A DNA stretch of 64,000 nucleotides from Prinia subflava (GCF_021018805.1 NC_086258.1:11615100-11679099), one strand, 5' to 3'. Shown: positions 1 to 13,257, numbered from the stretch's first letter. Numbers and translations are program-made. Notes: generated by a model from the sequence alone, not told the origin.

Positions 1-3000
1 TCCACTACCCACAGGATGAGGGGTGATGTGCCCACAGACAGGGGGCTGCTTCCAGCAGAGACGTGGAAGTGCAGAAGTAGCCATGGACCAGCTCTCCCTG
101 GTCTGGTGCCAGTAGGCAATGGCAGAGAGGGAGCAGGGGCTCTGTGTGGTGGAACAGCAAGCTTTGAGGTGGCTGGGACCACTCCCCGGAGCTGGCACTG
201 CCCAGTAGCAGTGCCTGCAGTGCCTGGGGTAGCTGGACTTGCTGCGGCCCCTCTCAGCTGTGCCCTGGGTGCCAGAGGCAGCACCGCACAAGGGACCTGG
301 CCCCATATCCTCACCACCTCCTCCCACTCTGCTGTGCCCAGCTGGCTCCCAGTGCCACATTCCCTGCCCTGGCACCTCATCCCCAGCTGGAGACAGTCTT
401 TGGGGAATCCCCCACCACACCAAGTCATAAGCAGTGCGTGGAGAGTGCTTGGCCTGTGAATTGGTGCCTCTGAGGGGCTGCAGTGCATGGCAGCGGGTGT
501 CCAGGGGACTTTTGCCCCATGCTAGTGTTGGTATGTTCCTGTGTCATGGTTCTGTGGCTACTGACCTTCATGGAGCCCTGGCTGCAAACACCCAGTATGG
601 CTCCACTTGGAGCCATGGCCATGAAGAAGACACCTTGTGCTGGGAGAGCAGGAACAAGGAGCCAACACTGGGATGGCTATGTGCAACACCACTGCTGGCA
701 GCCCCAGTGCTGGGGACTAGAGTGGTCAGACACAGGTACCATCATCTGCCCTCACAGTGGGCTGCATTTGCCTTTCCCAAGCCAGCAGTGCCAGCCCTGC
801 AGCCACGGGGGCAAAGCAAGGACCCCTGTTCCCCCTGACTGGTGGCCCTGTGGCCCCCAGCTGACCTGCAGATCATGGCAGCTGCCACTGGCCCCAGGGT
901 GGTCAGGAGTCAGGGGCCAGCCCAGGCAGGGTGCAGGGCAAATTGAGGACCTGAATGCACTGCTGCCATGGCATTGCACCAAGACATAGGGAATGGATGG
1001 GAAAAGGCCTGCGTTAGAATTTTCTCCCCATTGATGGGTGTGCAGCCTCCATGCTACCCTGCAGCAGCTCTGTACCAGCATGGACCCTCACTGGTGGCTG
1101 AGTGCCCAGCCCTCCTTAGGAAGAGGCTCTCTCCTCATCCCATCATGGTGAGTTTCCTCTGGGGATTTTGCCACCCCATGCCCTCTGGCTTTGCTGCCAT
1201 TGCACGTGTGAGAGAACGAGCTCCACATCTGGGATCACTGCGGCCAATAGTCATGTGGATCAGTGGTTTGGTAAAGTCTCCATAGGACACTCATGGGCAT
1301 CTGCAACGTGACCTGGGAGCACCTTGGCACAGCCACAGCCCTGCACAAGTGCTGTGAGGCTGGCACAGCCCCTCAGAGCCTGGTCCCACAGGACTCCTGC
1401 CTCCCTGATGGGGTGGGCACCTGGCCTCGTGTGAGCCCAGCCCTGCACGCAGCACGGCCCCGTTGGCTTGGAGGCAGCTGTGGGGGCTGTGCAGCCTCTG
1501 GACACAGGGATTAGCCCCCCGTGCGCTAATGCGGTGCTTTCCACGGCTGGCTTGGCTTTGAGCTTGGAGCTACATGCCAGCACGGCAGGGGCTTGGGCAC
1601 TTGGCAGGGGAGGGGACGGTGCTGGGCCAGAGCTGATGCAATGCCAGTGCCAGCCTAGCCCTGCAGATGCTGCTCCACTTTCCACCCAGGACCACGGCAA
1701 TCGGGGCAAGGCTAGGAGAGATTGCCACGGCAGGGAGGCCCAGGAGGTCTGTCCTGCACTGTCCCTGCCCTGTGTCCGTGTCGGAAGCTTGGGGATGTTT
1801 CCTATTCCCTTTCTCCATTCTTTCCTTGAGATCTAAGTACAAGGAACTTTGGCAGCAGAGGAGCAGCTGAGCAGCCTGGAACAGTCCTTGTGCTGCAAGG
1901 CTGTGACTTGTTTGCACAGAGCTACATGATTGTGGAAGCCCTGAGCTCGGCACATGGAGAGAGCCGACGTCACCAGGCACTGGTGATGTTGGATTCTGTG
2001 TCACCTTGGACCAAGAAAACCCAAACCAGCCCTGACAGTGTTCTCATCAACAGCAGCATAGGATGCAAAGAGGACAAATGCTCTTGCATCACCTCCACTA
2101 CCACCTGGTCACCACAAGGCATGGTCAGGGGGCACCTGCACAGTTGCCCTGTACCAAAGAGGGACCATGATACAGCCTGGCAGCAGCCAAATTACCTTGC
2201 TGCCCAGCTGGCTCTGGCAAGGGGATGCTGAGCCACACAGCACCTCATCTGTGGCTCAAGGAAAGGGCTGTTTTTGTTCATCACGTTGCATGAAAACCTA
2301 TGAAACACAGAAGGAAGGCACAAGAGGGTCGGTGTGACACGTGTGGTTAGCATGTCACAGGGGAGGCACAGGGGAGGCACAGGCTGGGAAAAGCCTAGGA
2401 AAAGGTCAGTGCAGATAGGCCACTGCGCACACTCCCCTGCACTGGGAGCTCCACACCCGCCTACCCAGCCAGCAGATCTGCAGCCCTGGGTACAGCCAGA
2501 CACCAGCCCCAGCAAGGAAGGGGGTGCTGCGGGGGCCACACATGCCCAGCCCTCCACTGGCACCCGCTGTGCACTCGCCCCAGTGCTGGGGTAGATAAAC
2601 AAGGACATGGGGATGCAGGACAAAGCAGGATGCAGTGGTGGAGCAAAAGGGGATGGAGCTGAGCAGCCATCCCATCTCCCCTGTGTCTGCCTTCCCCTGC
2701 CCCTGTCCTTGCCTGGAGATGCTGTGCTCAGTGGCTGGTTTTAGCCCTGTGCGGCTGATCAGGGTTTGTGGTCACATTTTTTCATTAACTATTTTTAATC
2801 CACATTTTGCCTATTCTCCATTCAGCCTTTTCTTTTTTCCCCTCTCTAGGCAACAGAACATTAAAAAAAATGCACCACAGTGTGCGGAAAGGAGCAGGAT
2901 TGGTGGGAAGCCACAGGAGCTGGCAGCTGGGGCAGCACTAACACGCTGACGAGGGGTCCTGCAGGCCCTAAATTCTCCCGCTGATGCACAGACAAAATCA

Positions 3001-3750
3001 CTGGGGCAATCACTGAATTTGGTGTGGGTCAGGACACCCACGGCAGGCGCTGCACGGGGCAGGGCGCTGTGCCTTGGGATGCACGGCTGGGGCTGAGCAG
3101 AGCAGATGCTTCGTCCTCAGGGCACCCTGTGTGAGGGGAGCAGAGTGACCCCCGCGGTCCCTGCTTCCCTCACCACCCCGAGAGGAGTGCAGTGCCCGGC
3201 AGAGGGGACCTGCAGCAGCTTTGGAGATGCACTTGCAACCAGGAGGACGGCAAGGTCACATACCCGACATGTCCTGGTTAAACAAAGCCATTTACCAACA
3301 CCGTGTTGACACAGCAGAGCTCAGGACAGAGTCACAAAGGGCACTCGCACCAGGCCCCCGTAATACCCAGCGAGCCTGGGGAGAGCTGGGAGCTGGCAAC
3401 GTGTCCCCTGCTTCGGCCCCTCAGCAGGGGGACCTGCGGGCACCGCTGTGCCCACTGCAGGGAGACCGCGCGCGTCCCACCCCGACTAAGGGCTGCTCCG
3501 GCAATTATTCCCAACGGAGTTCAGCTGGAATCACCGGCCGTGGGCTCACCACAGCCAGGGCAGAGCCCAGGGGTGCTGTGGTCTGACGGCAGCGCCCCTG
3601 CCCAGGGACGGCAGCGGCAGCGGTCGGAGGAGAAGCAGGCACAGCCCTGCTGCGACCCCAGGCTCACAACAGCCGTCACCCAAGGGCTCATTTTCCCCGG
3701 GGCCAGCGCCCAGCATCGGGGCGGCTCTGGGAGCTGCTGGTCTAGGGTCC
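1..3750. other. No recognised gene (left flank)
   Basis: I see no coding exon here on either strand that I can assign. Open frames are short, low in complexity and lack supporting splice sites. A T/A-rich patch at about 2770-2880 stands out from the GC-rich surroundings and could be a conserved non-coding element or a decayed repeat. By comparison with human, where GCGR follows SLC25A10, this stretch could be the first intron of a leftward gene whose coding exons lie outside the window. That is inference only. Confidence 0.5.
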
Positions 3751-4500
3751 CGGGGCTCACTTCGTGGCCCCGGGGTTGCGCAGTCGTCACTTGAATCCAC
3801 ATCCCCGCGACGGGACGTGCGACATCCCGAGCTCCGAGACAGCGGCTGTGGGCGCTCCCTGCCCCCCTCCCTCCCTTCCCCGTACCTGTCGGGGCTGGAC
3901 TCGCGGCAGCTCCCGAACGCATCTCGGGACCGGCGGGACCGGGTCCGGCGCGCTCGGCGAAAACTTTACCGGAGCCGCGACGGCAGCGGCTGTGGCGACT
4001 CAGGGGGAGGGACCGGCTCGGGGGGTGGGACCACGGGCACGGAGCCGCGTCCCGCCGCCCGCTCCTCCCGCCGGCACGAGGGGGGCACAGCTCGGTGCCC
4101 CAGCCCCGCCCGGGTGCTTGGCGCTGCCCCCCGCATCACCGGCGGTCGTTCCCGGGAGGTGCGGGAGCACCGCCGCTTGTCCCTGCCCCGCCCCACTCCC
4201 GGGCACCGGCTCGGCTCGGCTCGGCGGCGAGGACGGGCGGGGGCAGCTAGACCGCGCCGGCCCCGAGGGAGCGGGCCGGGGCTCCGTTCCCCGGGACGAT
4301 TCCCCGGTCCCAGCGCGCCGCCCGCTCCTGTCGTGCCCTCAGGGACCCGGACGGATGTCGGCCGCCGCCAGCCGCCTCGACACCCGCGCTCCGGCCGCCG
4401 CCGGCGGGGACGGGTCAGTGTTGGCCGCCGCTGTCCCGCTGCAGGTAAACACAACCCAGAAAGAGCGACGCACCGGGACCAGCCTGGGCCTGAAAAGGGA
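3750..4500. promoter_or_regulatory. CpG island, unassigned, candidate leftward promoter
   Basis: This dense CpG stretch contains GC-box-like runs and sharply higher GC than its flanks. On the minus strand a consensus donor CGACAG|GTACGG ends a possible non-coding exon at 3886. On the plus strand CTGCAG|GTAAAC ends a possible exon at 4444, so transcription in either direction is plausible. In human the gene after SLC25A10 in this orientation is GCGR, whose first exon is non-coding, so a GCGR-like promoter is a reasonable guess. No GCGR protein sequence is visible in the window. Confidence 0.5.
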
Positions 4501-5810
4501 TCCGGGGGAGCCCTCGGCCTGGGGGTGGCCTGTCCCGGCCTCCCGGCACGAACGCATTTAAATGTGCAGGACGTGTTGGCCATGCCGGCCGTGGCAGCAC
4601 TGCATGTACCCCGGCAGCCCACCCGGCCCAGCCCCGCATCCCCCAGAGCTGCCTCCCTCGGGGTCCCACTCTACGCGGCCGCCGCTGGCTGGAAGTGCCC
4701 GTGGGTGTGGGCAGAGGAGCCCGGGCACGGGGTTGGACCCACGGCTGCCCCCCGGAGATGGCCCTGGCACCCTTCCAGGCCAGGATGGGGGCTCTGGGGA
4801 AGGACTGGAAGACCCCAGCCCGACCTGATGGCGGGAGAGATGTGCCTTGGGGGAGCCCCTGCAGGCAGCTGCGGGGGCCGTGGTAGAGGGCAGGGTGGGA
4901 CCAGGGAGCAGCCAGCACGGACACGGCCACAGGCTGCTGGCAGCCCCATGTTCTCTGCTGCTCAAGAGATAAGTAGTGCCCTCGCACTGCAGCTGTGGGC
5001 GCTGTGCTCGCAGCTCTGGCACACGCTGTCCTGCCAGTGTGACTGCTGCAGTTCGGCTGCACAAGGGATGTGGTGAGAGGGTACCTGCACACCGGGAGTG
5101 CAGTGCTGCTGCAGCTGGTGGGACCACAGCCCAGCTGCAATGCCCCTGCCGTCAGGGGCTGAGCAGGGCTCGGTGCTGCTGGGGGGCCATGGGGCTCCAT
5201 CGCTTTCCTGCTCCCTGTTGGCCTTTTGCATGACACAGAGCAGCACCCGTGAGCCGCAGGAGCAGTGCTGCAGGATGTGGGGCATGAGGAAGCACAGCCT
5301 GCCAGGGCAGCCCCAGCTCCTTGTGAGGGGAGAGCCCAGCTCCCTGAGCGCTCACCTGCCCATGGCCTCTGCTGCGGCTGGGCATAAGCCCAGAGTGGTG
5401 ATGCCAGATAGCATCATTAGGCCTCGTTAAGGTGACAAGCTTTCACTGCTCTACTGTGCCAGTCTGCCTCTGTTCAGACTGCCAGAGCCCAATTAGTGTC
5501 ACATCCAGGAGGCAGCTCCCGCAGAGGTGACGGGCACCCTTGGCACAGCCCTACCCTGGAGCTGCTGTCCAGCTGGGACCGGGCACAGCCTGGTGCAGGC
5601 CTGGCTGTGGAGCCTGCCCACAGCTCCCTCTGCACACAGGGCCAGGGGTGCTGGGCAGAGTGGGGTGAAGACCCCTATGTGGCACAGTGCCAGGGGCCAA
5701 GCCTTGCTACCCTCTATCAGCTCGGGGGGGCTCAGCTCCCAGCCCATGCCCTCAGCCATGAAAACAGGGTGCAGCGCCTCTCCCCTCCTAACAGGACAGC
5801 AGGCCCCGTG
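4500..5810. other. Intergenic, nothing recognised
   Basis: This stretch lies between the unassigned CpG island and the SLC25A10 polyadenylation site. It is moderately GC-rich, and no coding exon, RNA gene or repeat family was recognised. Confidence 0.5.
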
Positions 5811-5822
5811 CCACCTTCACTC

Positions 5823-5828
5823 TTTATT
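5823..5828 (-). terminator. SLC25A10: SLC25A10 polyadenylation signal AATAAA
   Basis: A canonical AATAAA on the minus strand lies about 910 bases after the SLC25A10 stop codon. It is the only good signal in that interval, so the 3' UTR probably ends near 5805-5815. Confidence 0.7.
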
Positions 5829-6737
5829 ATACATCAAGGTCTCAGATATTCCAGTTCTTTGATTCCTTGGGGCCAGCACACACAGGGCTGCACATAGTGA
5901 AGGAGCTGGTGCTCACAGCCCCCACACACTGGGCAGTGTGGGGTGAGGGGCTATGAGGGGTTGGGGTCTGCCCAGCCCCCAGGTGAGTGAGGCTGCAGAG
6001 TGGTGGTGAGGGATGCCCCCACAGAGGCCCACTGGATCCAGTGTGGGGTAGGTGCACTGTGGTAAGTGAGTACTGGGCCCCCAAGCAGGCATTACCAAGC
6101 CCTGCCAGAGCAAGGCCGTGTTCCCCACCATCATTGGTATGAGGCACAATCCCTGAAGAGCCCAGCAGCCAGCAGTGCTGAGGAGTTTTGGCCAAGCAGA
6201 AGCAGAGGGTGGGAGGCCAGGAGCAGGGCAGGAGGTACAAGTTGCGCTGGGGTTAGGGAGGAGCACGAGGGCTAAAGGCAGAGGGAGGACAGGCCCCACA
6301 CACGCTGCCCCAAGCTCCAGCCCCACAGCTGTGGGGTCAGCAGTGCCCCCAGCCCCGTGGGCTCTGTGATGAGGTACAGAGCCAGGCATCTGATCTCCCT
6401 ACTCCCTGAGATAGCACAGTTCTGCTTCTGGGGCACATCAGGGACAAGGCTGAGGGGGAGCAAGGACAGAACTCAGAGCCAGTAGAGAAGTGGGAAGACA
6501 GAACCCACCCCCCAAAAAACTAAAAACCCCAGAAGCAGTAATGCAGAGGTGGAGGTGCTGAGAATGGGGGTGAGAGGTTTGCAAGGGGGTTGGCCACAGG
6601 TGCTGGCAAGGCACAGGACTGTAGTTGAGAGGAGGGGGAATAGCATTGGCCCCAGAGAGCAGAGAGGGGTTCTGGGATCTTGGGGGTGACCCACGCGCTC
6701 ACCCCCACGGGGCAAGGCAGGGTCAGGTCCCTCGGAC

Positions 6738-9700
6738 TCAGGTGGTCACTTTGATCCCAAAATATTTGCGCAGCTGCTCCAGGAAGATAAAGGTGAGAAC
6801 AGTCTGAGGAACGAGCCGGACAGCAGCAGGAACGAAGCCCTGGGACAGCAAGAAGGGGAAGAATCAATGTGTGCCTGCCACTGGTTGTCCCAGCAGCCCA
6901 ACTCTGGCAGCAGCACGAGTGGGCAGGCGTGGGTTAGCACTGGCTGGGCTGTGGAGCAGGTGCTGTCACACCATGGTCACCACGGTGCACACAGGTCTCA
7001 GCACCATGTGCTAACCCCTCTGGCACCTGCACCTGCTGTTTGGGAGCTTGATGGGTGCAACAGGGCCACAGCTGTGGTGCCTGGGCCCAGGCTGAGTCCC
7101 ATTGAGGCCAGGGCTTGCAATACCTCTGGGCCAAGCCTGGGCCAGGCAGACAAAGCCCTGGTGCAGGAAGCAGCTGGGCTGCCACAGCAGAACCTGGAAG
7201 GTCCCCTGCCCCAGGACTGTTCTGGACCACAACCTCTGCTCCCAGCTCGGCCCAGCCTGCCCCACCCCATGCACCCCCAGCCAGGTACCTTGTAGAAGGC
7301 AAGTGGCCCGAGCTTGGCAGTTTCCATGGCACAGTGGGCAACACCCTGGAGTGAGAGGGTGAGAGATGAAGTGGGAGAGGCTGGGAGGCAAAAGCTGGCA
7401 CAAATGGTACATAGAGATGGAAGGACAGGCAGCAGCAAGGTGGGCAAGGTGCGCGACTCACCCGGTACTCTCCGTGAGAGTTCATGAGGCGGGTCTTGAC
7501 CACATCCAGGGGCTGGCACAGGAATGTGGCACATATGCCCTGCAGAAAGTCAGCCAAGTCAGGAGACCTCTGTGCCAGCAACTGCTGTGGTCACTGGAGA
7601 GAGTCAGAGCCACGCTGGGACCCGACCTCAGGCCAGGAGCCTCCTGGAGCCACTGTGCTCATCTCTGCTCCGCTGAGCCCAGAGTGGCAGCTCTGGCAGC
7701 CCCAGCTCTGAACTTGGCTGCAGGCAAACCCAGCCCCAGCTCTGCCCCCTGAACCCCAGCCCTACTCACAGCGATGAAGCTGGACAGGAAGTGAGTAAAG
7801 ACATTGTCTGACAGCAATCCAGTTGCAAGAACCAGCTGCTTTGCCTGGTCATAACAGGAAAGCTGCAGAGACATGGTGAATCAGTGACGTTCCCCCTTCC
7901 TTGCCACACCAGGGACCATCCTAGTCCCTATCCCAGTCACCTCCTGCCCAGCAGAGCTGTCCTACCTGCCCAATAGTAACAAAGGCCCCACGGGCCGATG
8001 CCACCGATGCTCCTGAGAAGAGTTTCTTCAGGCCCTCTGTGGACAGACAGATTTGGATCAGCACAGTTCTCTGCCATCACTCACACTCCATTACCCCAGG
8101 AGTCTCCTTCCACACCCAGTATGTGTCCCCAGCTCCTTCACACAGCCCTGTGTGAAGCACACCATAACAAACAGGCTGAAGGAGCAGGGAGTCCTTCAAA
8201 AGAGCATGACCTCCTCCCTGCCTCTGCTCATTCTCTGTTCCACCTGCTCCACCCTCCTGCGCTTTTCTGTTTCAGCTTCCAGCAGGTCACCGTTTCCTAC
8301 CAAGTACGTGCAGGCTGCCAGGCTCTGCCAGACTTTGCCCAGCCCCTGCCCCAGCCAGACCCTGCGCTCCCCTGGACTCCCCCAGCCCCTCTCCCTGGCC
8401 CGGCTGAGAGAACTTCCAGGGTAAGCCCTGACCCGGCACTTGCTAGGACACCGGAGCAGGCTCACCCACACGGCTGGCACGGCCTCACCTTCCCGGAAGA
8501 CACGGTACATGCCATCCAGGGCATGGGAATAACTGGAAGGAGCGAGAGGGGAAGAGGTCAGGGCCCGAGGCTCCCCAGCACGGCGGCAGCCCCGCCGCTC
8601 CCCGGCGGCCCCGGCGCAGACCCCCGGCCCCCGGCGCGGTGCTCGGGCCGTGCCGCCGGTGCGGTGCTGCCCCCCCGCGGCCGCGCGGCCCCGGGAGCGC
8701 CGATCCCTCCAGCCCCGGCCCCTCCAGGGCCCCCACCCCTCCGCCCCGGCCCCTCACTCACTTGCGCCGCTGAGCCGGCGGCTGCTTCATGTCGTTCTGC
8801 ATCCTAGAAGGCAGAGCACTGCAGGTGAGGGGGAGCCGGTATCCCGCTGTCCCCTGCAGCACTGCGGACCCCAGCACAAGGGCAGTGGAATTGTTTTGAC
8901 CATTTACAAAAGGCCAAGAAAGTTGCCTTCAGTCCCACTCCTCTGAGGGTCACACACGGCTGGTGCTGTCACCAAAAGGCAGAATAGCTCTGGCCATCCT
9001 GGGCACAGAGCTCCTGGCTGACTGAGCACGGGGCAGGCTGGCCAGGAGAGATGTCAGGAGCACCCCAGCACTACCCACCACCCCAAATGCCGTCATGCAC
9101 AGGCCAAGAGTCCTGGTCGTGCAGACAGAACTGACCTGACATTCACCATGTCCGCCGGGGTCCCTATAAACCCGCCAGCGAAACCTGTGGCCAAAGAGTT
9201 GGGTCAGGGATTTATCCATCCTGAAGGAGGCAGGGCCCAGGGCCCATGGCCTGGCTCACCTCCTGCTGCAGCCACGAGCACTTTCTGGTAGAAGGGGGGA
9301 GGCCCCTGCCTGCCCTGGCCCAGGTGGCTCTTCGCGGTCTCATAGATGCCAAAGCGAGTCAAGGAATACGTCATCTGGATGAGGGGGAAATGAGCAGCCG
9401 TGTCCCTGGCGCAGGGCAGCCCCTCGGCTCTCTGTGGTGTCACTCACCTGCCGACACAGCGAGGCGCTGAGCCCGTTGTAGAGAGCCAGGACGCCGTCGG
9501 TGCGGACCACGTGCATCGCCATCCCCATCATGCGCATCTTCACCTCCTGCTGCGTCTGCAGGTGGACCTGGGGCAGAGTGCGGCAGTGTCAGCCCAATGC
9601 CAGCTGGGCAGGGTAGAAGCACACTGAACAGGTGTGGATTTGAGCATGTGTCAGGTTAACAGCACTTGCACAGAGGCCAACGGCCATCGCTCCAGACACT

Positions 9701-12470
9701 CCACACCAGACTGGCCCAGCCTGGCCCCAGACAGGTGGAGGCAGTGAGGGAGAGAGGAGTGCCCAGGCACCTGCTGGCAGCACCTCCCAGGCCCTGCCCT
9801 CAACAGCTGGCCCCAAGGTGAAGGGTGGCACCTGCTCTTCCGGGCCACTTCAGGGCAGAAGGTGTGTGCGTGTGTGTACGCCCAGCAGAACAGGAGTGGG
9901 TGAGTGCCCAGTGCGGGTTTGCTCCAGCTGGGCTGGTGAAATCACGGCCGTGCAATGCGGCAGCCCTCCAGAGCCACTTCCCAGGGCAGGAATTGCATAG
10001 GCAGGACGAGAACCCCACAGCTGGCCAGGCGCTCCCCTTCCTGCCTGTAGCAGCCCAACGCTTCCCACCATCACCAGGGGCAACGGCAACAGGCACAGAA
10101 GCTGGCTGGGACAGGAGAGCCGTGTGGGCTGGAGCATGCTCTGAGCACTGCAGAGACCACATGTGGGTCAAAGGCCCCAGGAGATAAGGAGAGCAAAGGG
10201 CTGCTGTCAGGGGATCAGGCTCAGCTCCCACTACAGAAGTCGTGGCACAGCTGGGTCACGGAACACACTGCAGGACGCTGGGAACAGCCACTGTCTCCCA
10301 TATGAAGCAGCAGCAGGCGTGCGGGGCCTGCTTGCAATCCCCACAGGTGGATTTTGGATGTCAGGGACCAGAGCTTGTGGCTGTTCACAGCCCGGGGCAG
10401 ATAAAGCGGGCAGGGCAGGCAGAGCCATGCAGGGACACGGTCCACTGCCTGCAGACCCAGGTCTGCCGGAAGGGCAGGCAGGCATGGGATGGGCTGGCCA
10501 GGCTGTGGTCACTGCAGGTCACTGCAGGGCCAGCAGCCCGTGGGTGGCCAGCGGCTGCACTCTGCAGGTGGGCTGGGCAGGGCCTCTCACTAGGGCCAAG
10601 GTCCAGTGGTGTGATGAAGCGCCCTTCGTCCCCTGCCCTGCAAGAGCCTGAGGCCCCTTGTGCCTCCCCAGGCCTGGCACCAGCTTCTGCTGTGGGGGAA
10701 CTCTTGGCCAAAGGAGGTCTGTATTCAATAATTCGGTGTGAACCCTCTGGCAAAAACAGCTGGCTAGGCTGTGCTACTTGCAACTGCAGGAATGCAGGAG
10801 CTGCATATCCACACAGGAAAGCATGGGAATGCAGCCCTCATGTCACAGCCTTCACGTTGGCTCGGAGACAGACCTAGAGGCAGGTGCCAGACTAATTCCC
10901 TTTCTTAGCACCTTACCAGGGCACCCCGCACAAACTCCCACGGGCTGGCAGCCACCTCCTCTGGGCAGACAGGGCCAGTTGGACGAGGCAACAGACTTAG
11001 CACTGGGGAGGTGGCATCGCCCTGCCAGGGCTGGCTCCTCTCCTGGGCCTGTGCCTGGAACATCTTCCTCTCCCTCTGTGCCATGGGGTGGGAAGGGGCT
11101 GTCTGTCCCAGCCTCACCCACAGGCATGGCCCTGGGAAGGGCAGCCCTTGTCCTGGACTGCCTCTTCCCTCCCCCCCTGCAGCCTGTTCCGCTGCCAGGC
11201 TCGTTGCCACTTGGCTGGCGCACAAGGCTCGGGGCAGCGCTGGCATTTGCCCCATCCGTGGGTGCTGGCAGCGCAGGGCTGCGCGCGGCGCCCTTTGTGC
11301 GGGAGCAGGCATGCCGGGTCATCCGCGGCGCCTAGGTGACATCTTGGCCGGAGGGCTCAGAGCCCAGTGGGCTGGTGTCCAACACTGCCGGCCCCAGAGT
11401 CACTGCCGTATCCAGGCAAGGCTGGCCAAGGCACCCTCCACAGCTCCTAGAGCTGGCACCCCGAGCTCCCCAGACCCCTCAGCCACACACCTACCCGTGC
11501 CCCTGGGCTGGGTCTTGTGACGCCTCAGCCCTGTCGCTGCACAGCCACAAATCGGCTCCTCAGGACCGACCCCCAGCAGCTGTTTCCCCACACCTCTACA
11601 GCTGTTCTCCAGCTCCCTTAGCTGTTCTGGGACCCTCACAGCCATTCCCTATCCCTTCATAACTGTTCCAGAACCCTCAGGCCTGCTTCCTAGAATGCCA
11701 GAGCAGCTCCCCATCCCCTCAAAGTTGCTCCAGGACCCTCACAGCCACCGTCTCCCCTCCTCAGGCAGCCGTTCCCCAGTACCTCAGAGCCAGTCCTTCA
11801 GCTGCGCCGGGATCCTCAGAGCAGCTCCTCACCCCTCACAGCCACTCCGGGACTCTCACAGTCACTTCGAGTCCCCCCTAAGCCATTCCCTGTCTCCTCA
11901 AAGCTGCTCTGGGACCCTTACAGCCGCACCCCCCACAGCCAGGTCCCTCACAACCAGTCCCGCAGCCACTCCGGGACCCTCAGAACGGCCCCTGTCCCCT
12001 CACAGCCGCCCAGTCCCCTACAGCCGGTCCTGCAGCCACCCCCGGGACTCTCGGAGTGTCTCCCCATCCCTTTACAGCCGCTTCCAGTCCCCCAAACCCG
12101 CCCCGGGACCTTCAGATGTACTCCCCACTCCATCGCAGACTGTCCAGGACCCCTATAGCCAGTGCCAGCTCCTCCCGTCACATCCTCTCCGGGACCCTCA
12201 GACCCACGACCAGCCTCCTAACCGACCCCTCACCACTACCGGCCGCCACAACCGTCTCCCCATCCCCTCACCGCTCCCCCAAACCACCGCGATCATTCAC
12301 AGCCCCTCACACTCGCCCTCCATCCCCCTAAACGGCCTCCCCCCGCCGTCAGAGCCGCCCCCGGCGTGTCCCCTCCTCACCTTCAGCAGATCCAAGGGGT
12401 GGGTGCAGCAGGCGGCCCCGGACGACGCGAGGCCGCCGAAGTACCAGCGCGAAACGCGCTGCTCCGCCAT
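6738..12470 (-). CDS. SLC25A10: Mitochondrial dicarboxylate carrier, SLC25 family
   Basis: This is an inner mitochondrial membrane exchanger of malate or succinate for phosphate or sulphate. Eleven coding exons (high to low): 12381-12470, 9448-9567, 9260-9374, 9136-9184, 8762-8803, 8489-8532, 7966-8036, 7770-7862, 7462-7539, 7289-7345, 6738-6839. All have GT-AG borders and continuous frame, giving 286 residues (human about 287). The three carrier repeats each show the signature: PLDLLK at residues 25-30, PADMVNVR at 118-125 and PLDVVK at 218-223. The protein starts MAEQRVSRWYFGG and ends FGIKVTT. The first ATG in the CpG island aligns with the family start. Intron 1 (9568-12380) is large and holds a decayed minisatellite. 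In human and here it lies directly downstream of MRPL12 on the same strand. Confidence 0.96.
11570..12330. repeat. Diverged minisatellite-like repeat in SLC25A10 intron 1
   Basis: Many imperfect copies of a unit of roughly 35-40 bases recur, built around phrases such as GGGACCCTCAGA and CCCCTCACAGCC. Copies are substituted and unequal in length, so the array is old. C-richness on the plus strand suppresses stop codons and creates a long spurious open frame. Confidence 0.65.
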
Positions 12471-12650
12471 GGGCGCCGCTTCTGCCTGGAGCCCCGCCCT
12501 CACCGGGACGAGGCCACGCCCCCGCCCGTTAGGCCACGCCCTCTCCCGGTACCGGAAGGGGGTGGGGCGGGCCGGGGTCGCATCTCCGAGCCCGCGGCGA
12601 GTGCGGCACCCACAGGCTCCGGGATCCTCGTTCCCACCCCACACACACCC
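12340..12650 (-). promoter_or_regulatory. SLC25A10: SLC25A10 CpG-island promoter
   Basis: This CpG-rich stretch surrounds the first coding exon and the start codon at 12470. No TATA box is apparent, which is typical of housekeeping promoters. The transcription start is not resolvable from sequence alone but is probably within about 100 bases upstream of the ATG. Confidence 0.6.
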
Positions 12651-12929
12651 CCGTTCCCAGCCCGGGGAAGTGGCTCTTCCCGTTAATAATTGTCAGGGAT
12701 TAATTAATGGGGAGGTGAAGCCATCAGCAAAACGCAGAGTGAAGAGGTGGGAGCAGGCACAGCTACAAACGGCAGCGTTACCAGCGTGCACACACTGAGC
12801 ACAGAATACTCTCCCACCCCGCACGCACCTCCACAACCTGTGGAAGTGTGTTCTTCTCGTTAATAATCAACAGAGAGGTGAGACCATCACAAAAGGCAGT
12901 GTAAGGAGGTGGGTGATGTGCTGGTACAA

Positions 12930-13257
12930 ACTTCCAGTACCTGAAGGGAGCCTACGAGAAAGATGGAGAGAGACTATTTACAAGAACATGTAGTGACAGG
13001 ACAAGGGAGAATGGCTTCAAACTCAGAGTACATTTAGATTAGCTATTAGGAAGAAATTTTTGGCTGTAAGGGTGGTGAGACCCTGGCACAGGCTGCCCAG
13101 AGAAGCTGTGGCTGCCCCATCCCTGGAAGAGTTCAAGGCCAGGCTGGACAGGACACGGAGCAACCTTGCCTAGTGGAAGGCATCCCTGCCCATAGCAGAG
13201 CTGGAATGAGATCTGATATTTCAAGGTCACTTTCACCCTAGACCATTCAGATTCCAT
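12930..13257 (+). mobile_element. CR1 non-LTR retrotransposon fragment, 3' end
   Basis: The sequence begins CCAGTACCTGAAGGGAGCC and continues through recognisable CR1 3'-terminal phrases (GGCTTCAAACT, TTAGGAAGAAATTTTTG, GGTGGTGAGACCCTGGCACA, CCCCATCCCTGGAAGAGTTC, GTGGAAGGCATCCCTGCCCA). It is a 5'-truncated, substituted copy of the 3' UTR without coding capacity. It sits between the SLC25A10 promoter and the MRPL12 3' end. CR1 is the dominant LINE of birds, so it supports the host assignment. Confidence 0.9.

Noticed and set aside
3817..5076. Plus-strand open frame of 419 codons in the left CpG island
   Set aside because: Arg/Pro/Gly-rich translation typical of CpG islands, with no domain and with two overlapping frames equally open.
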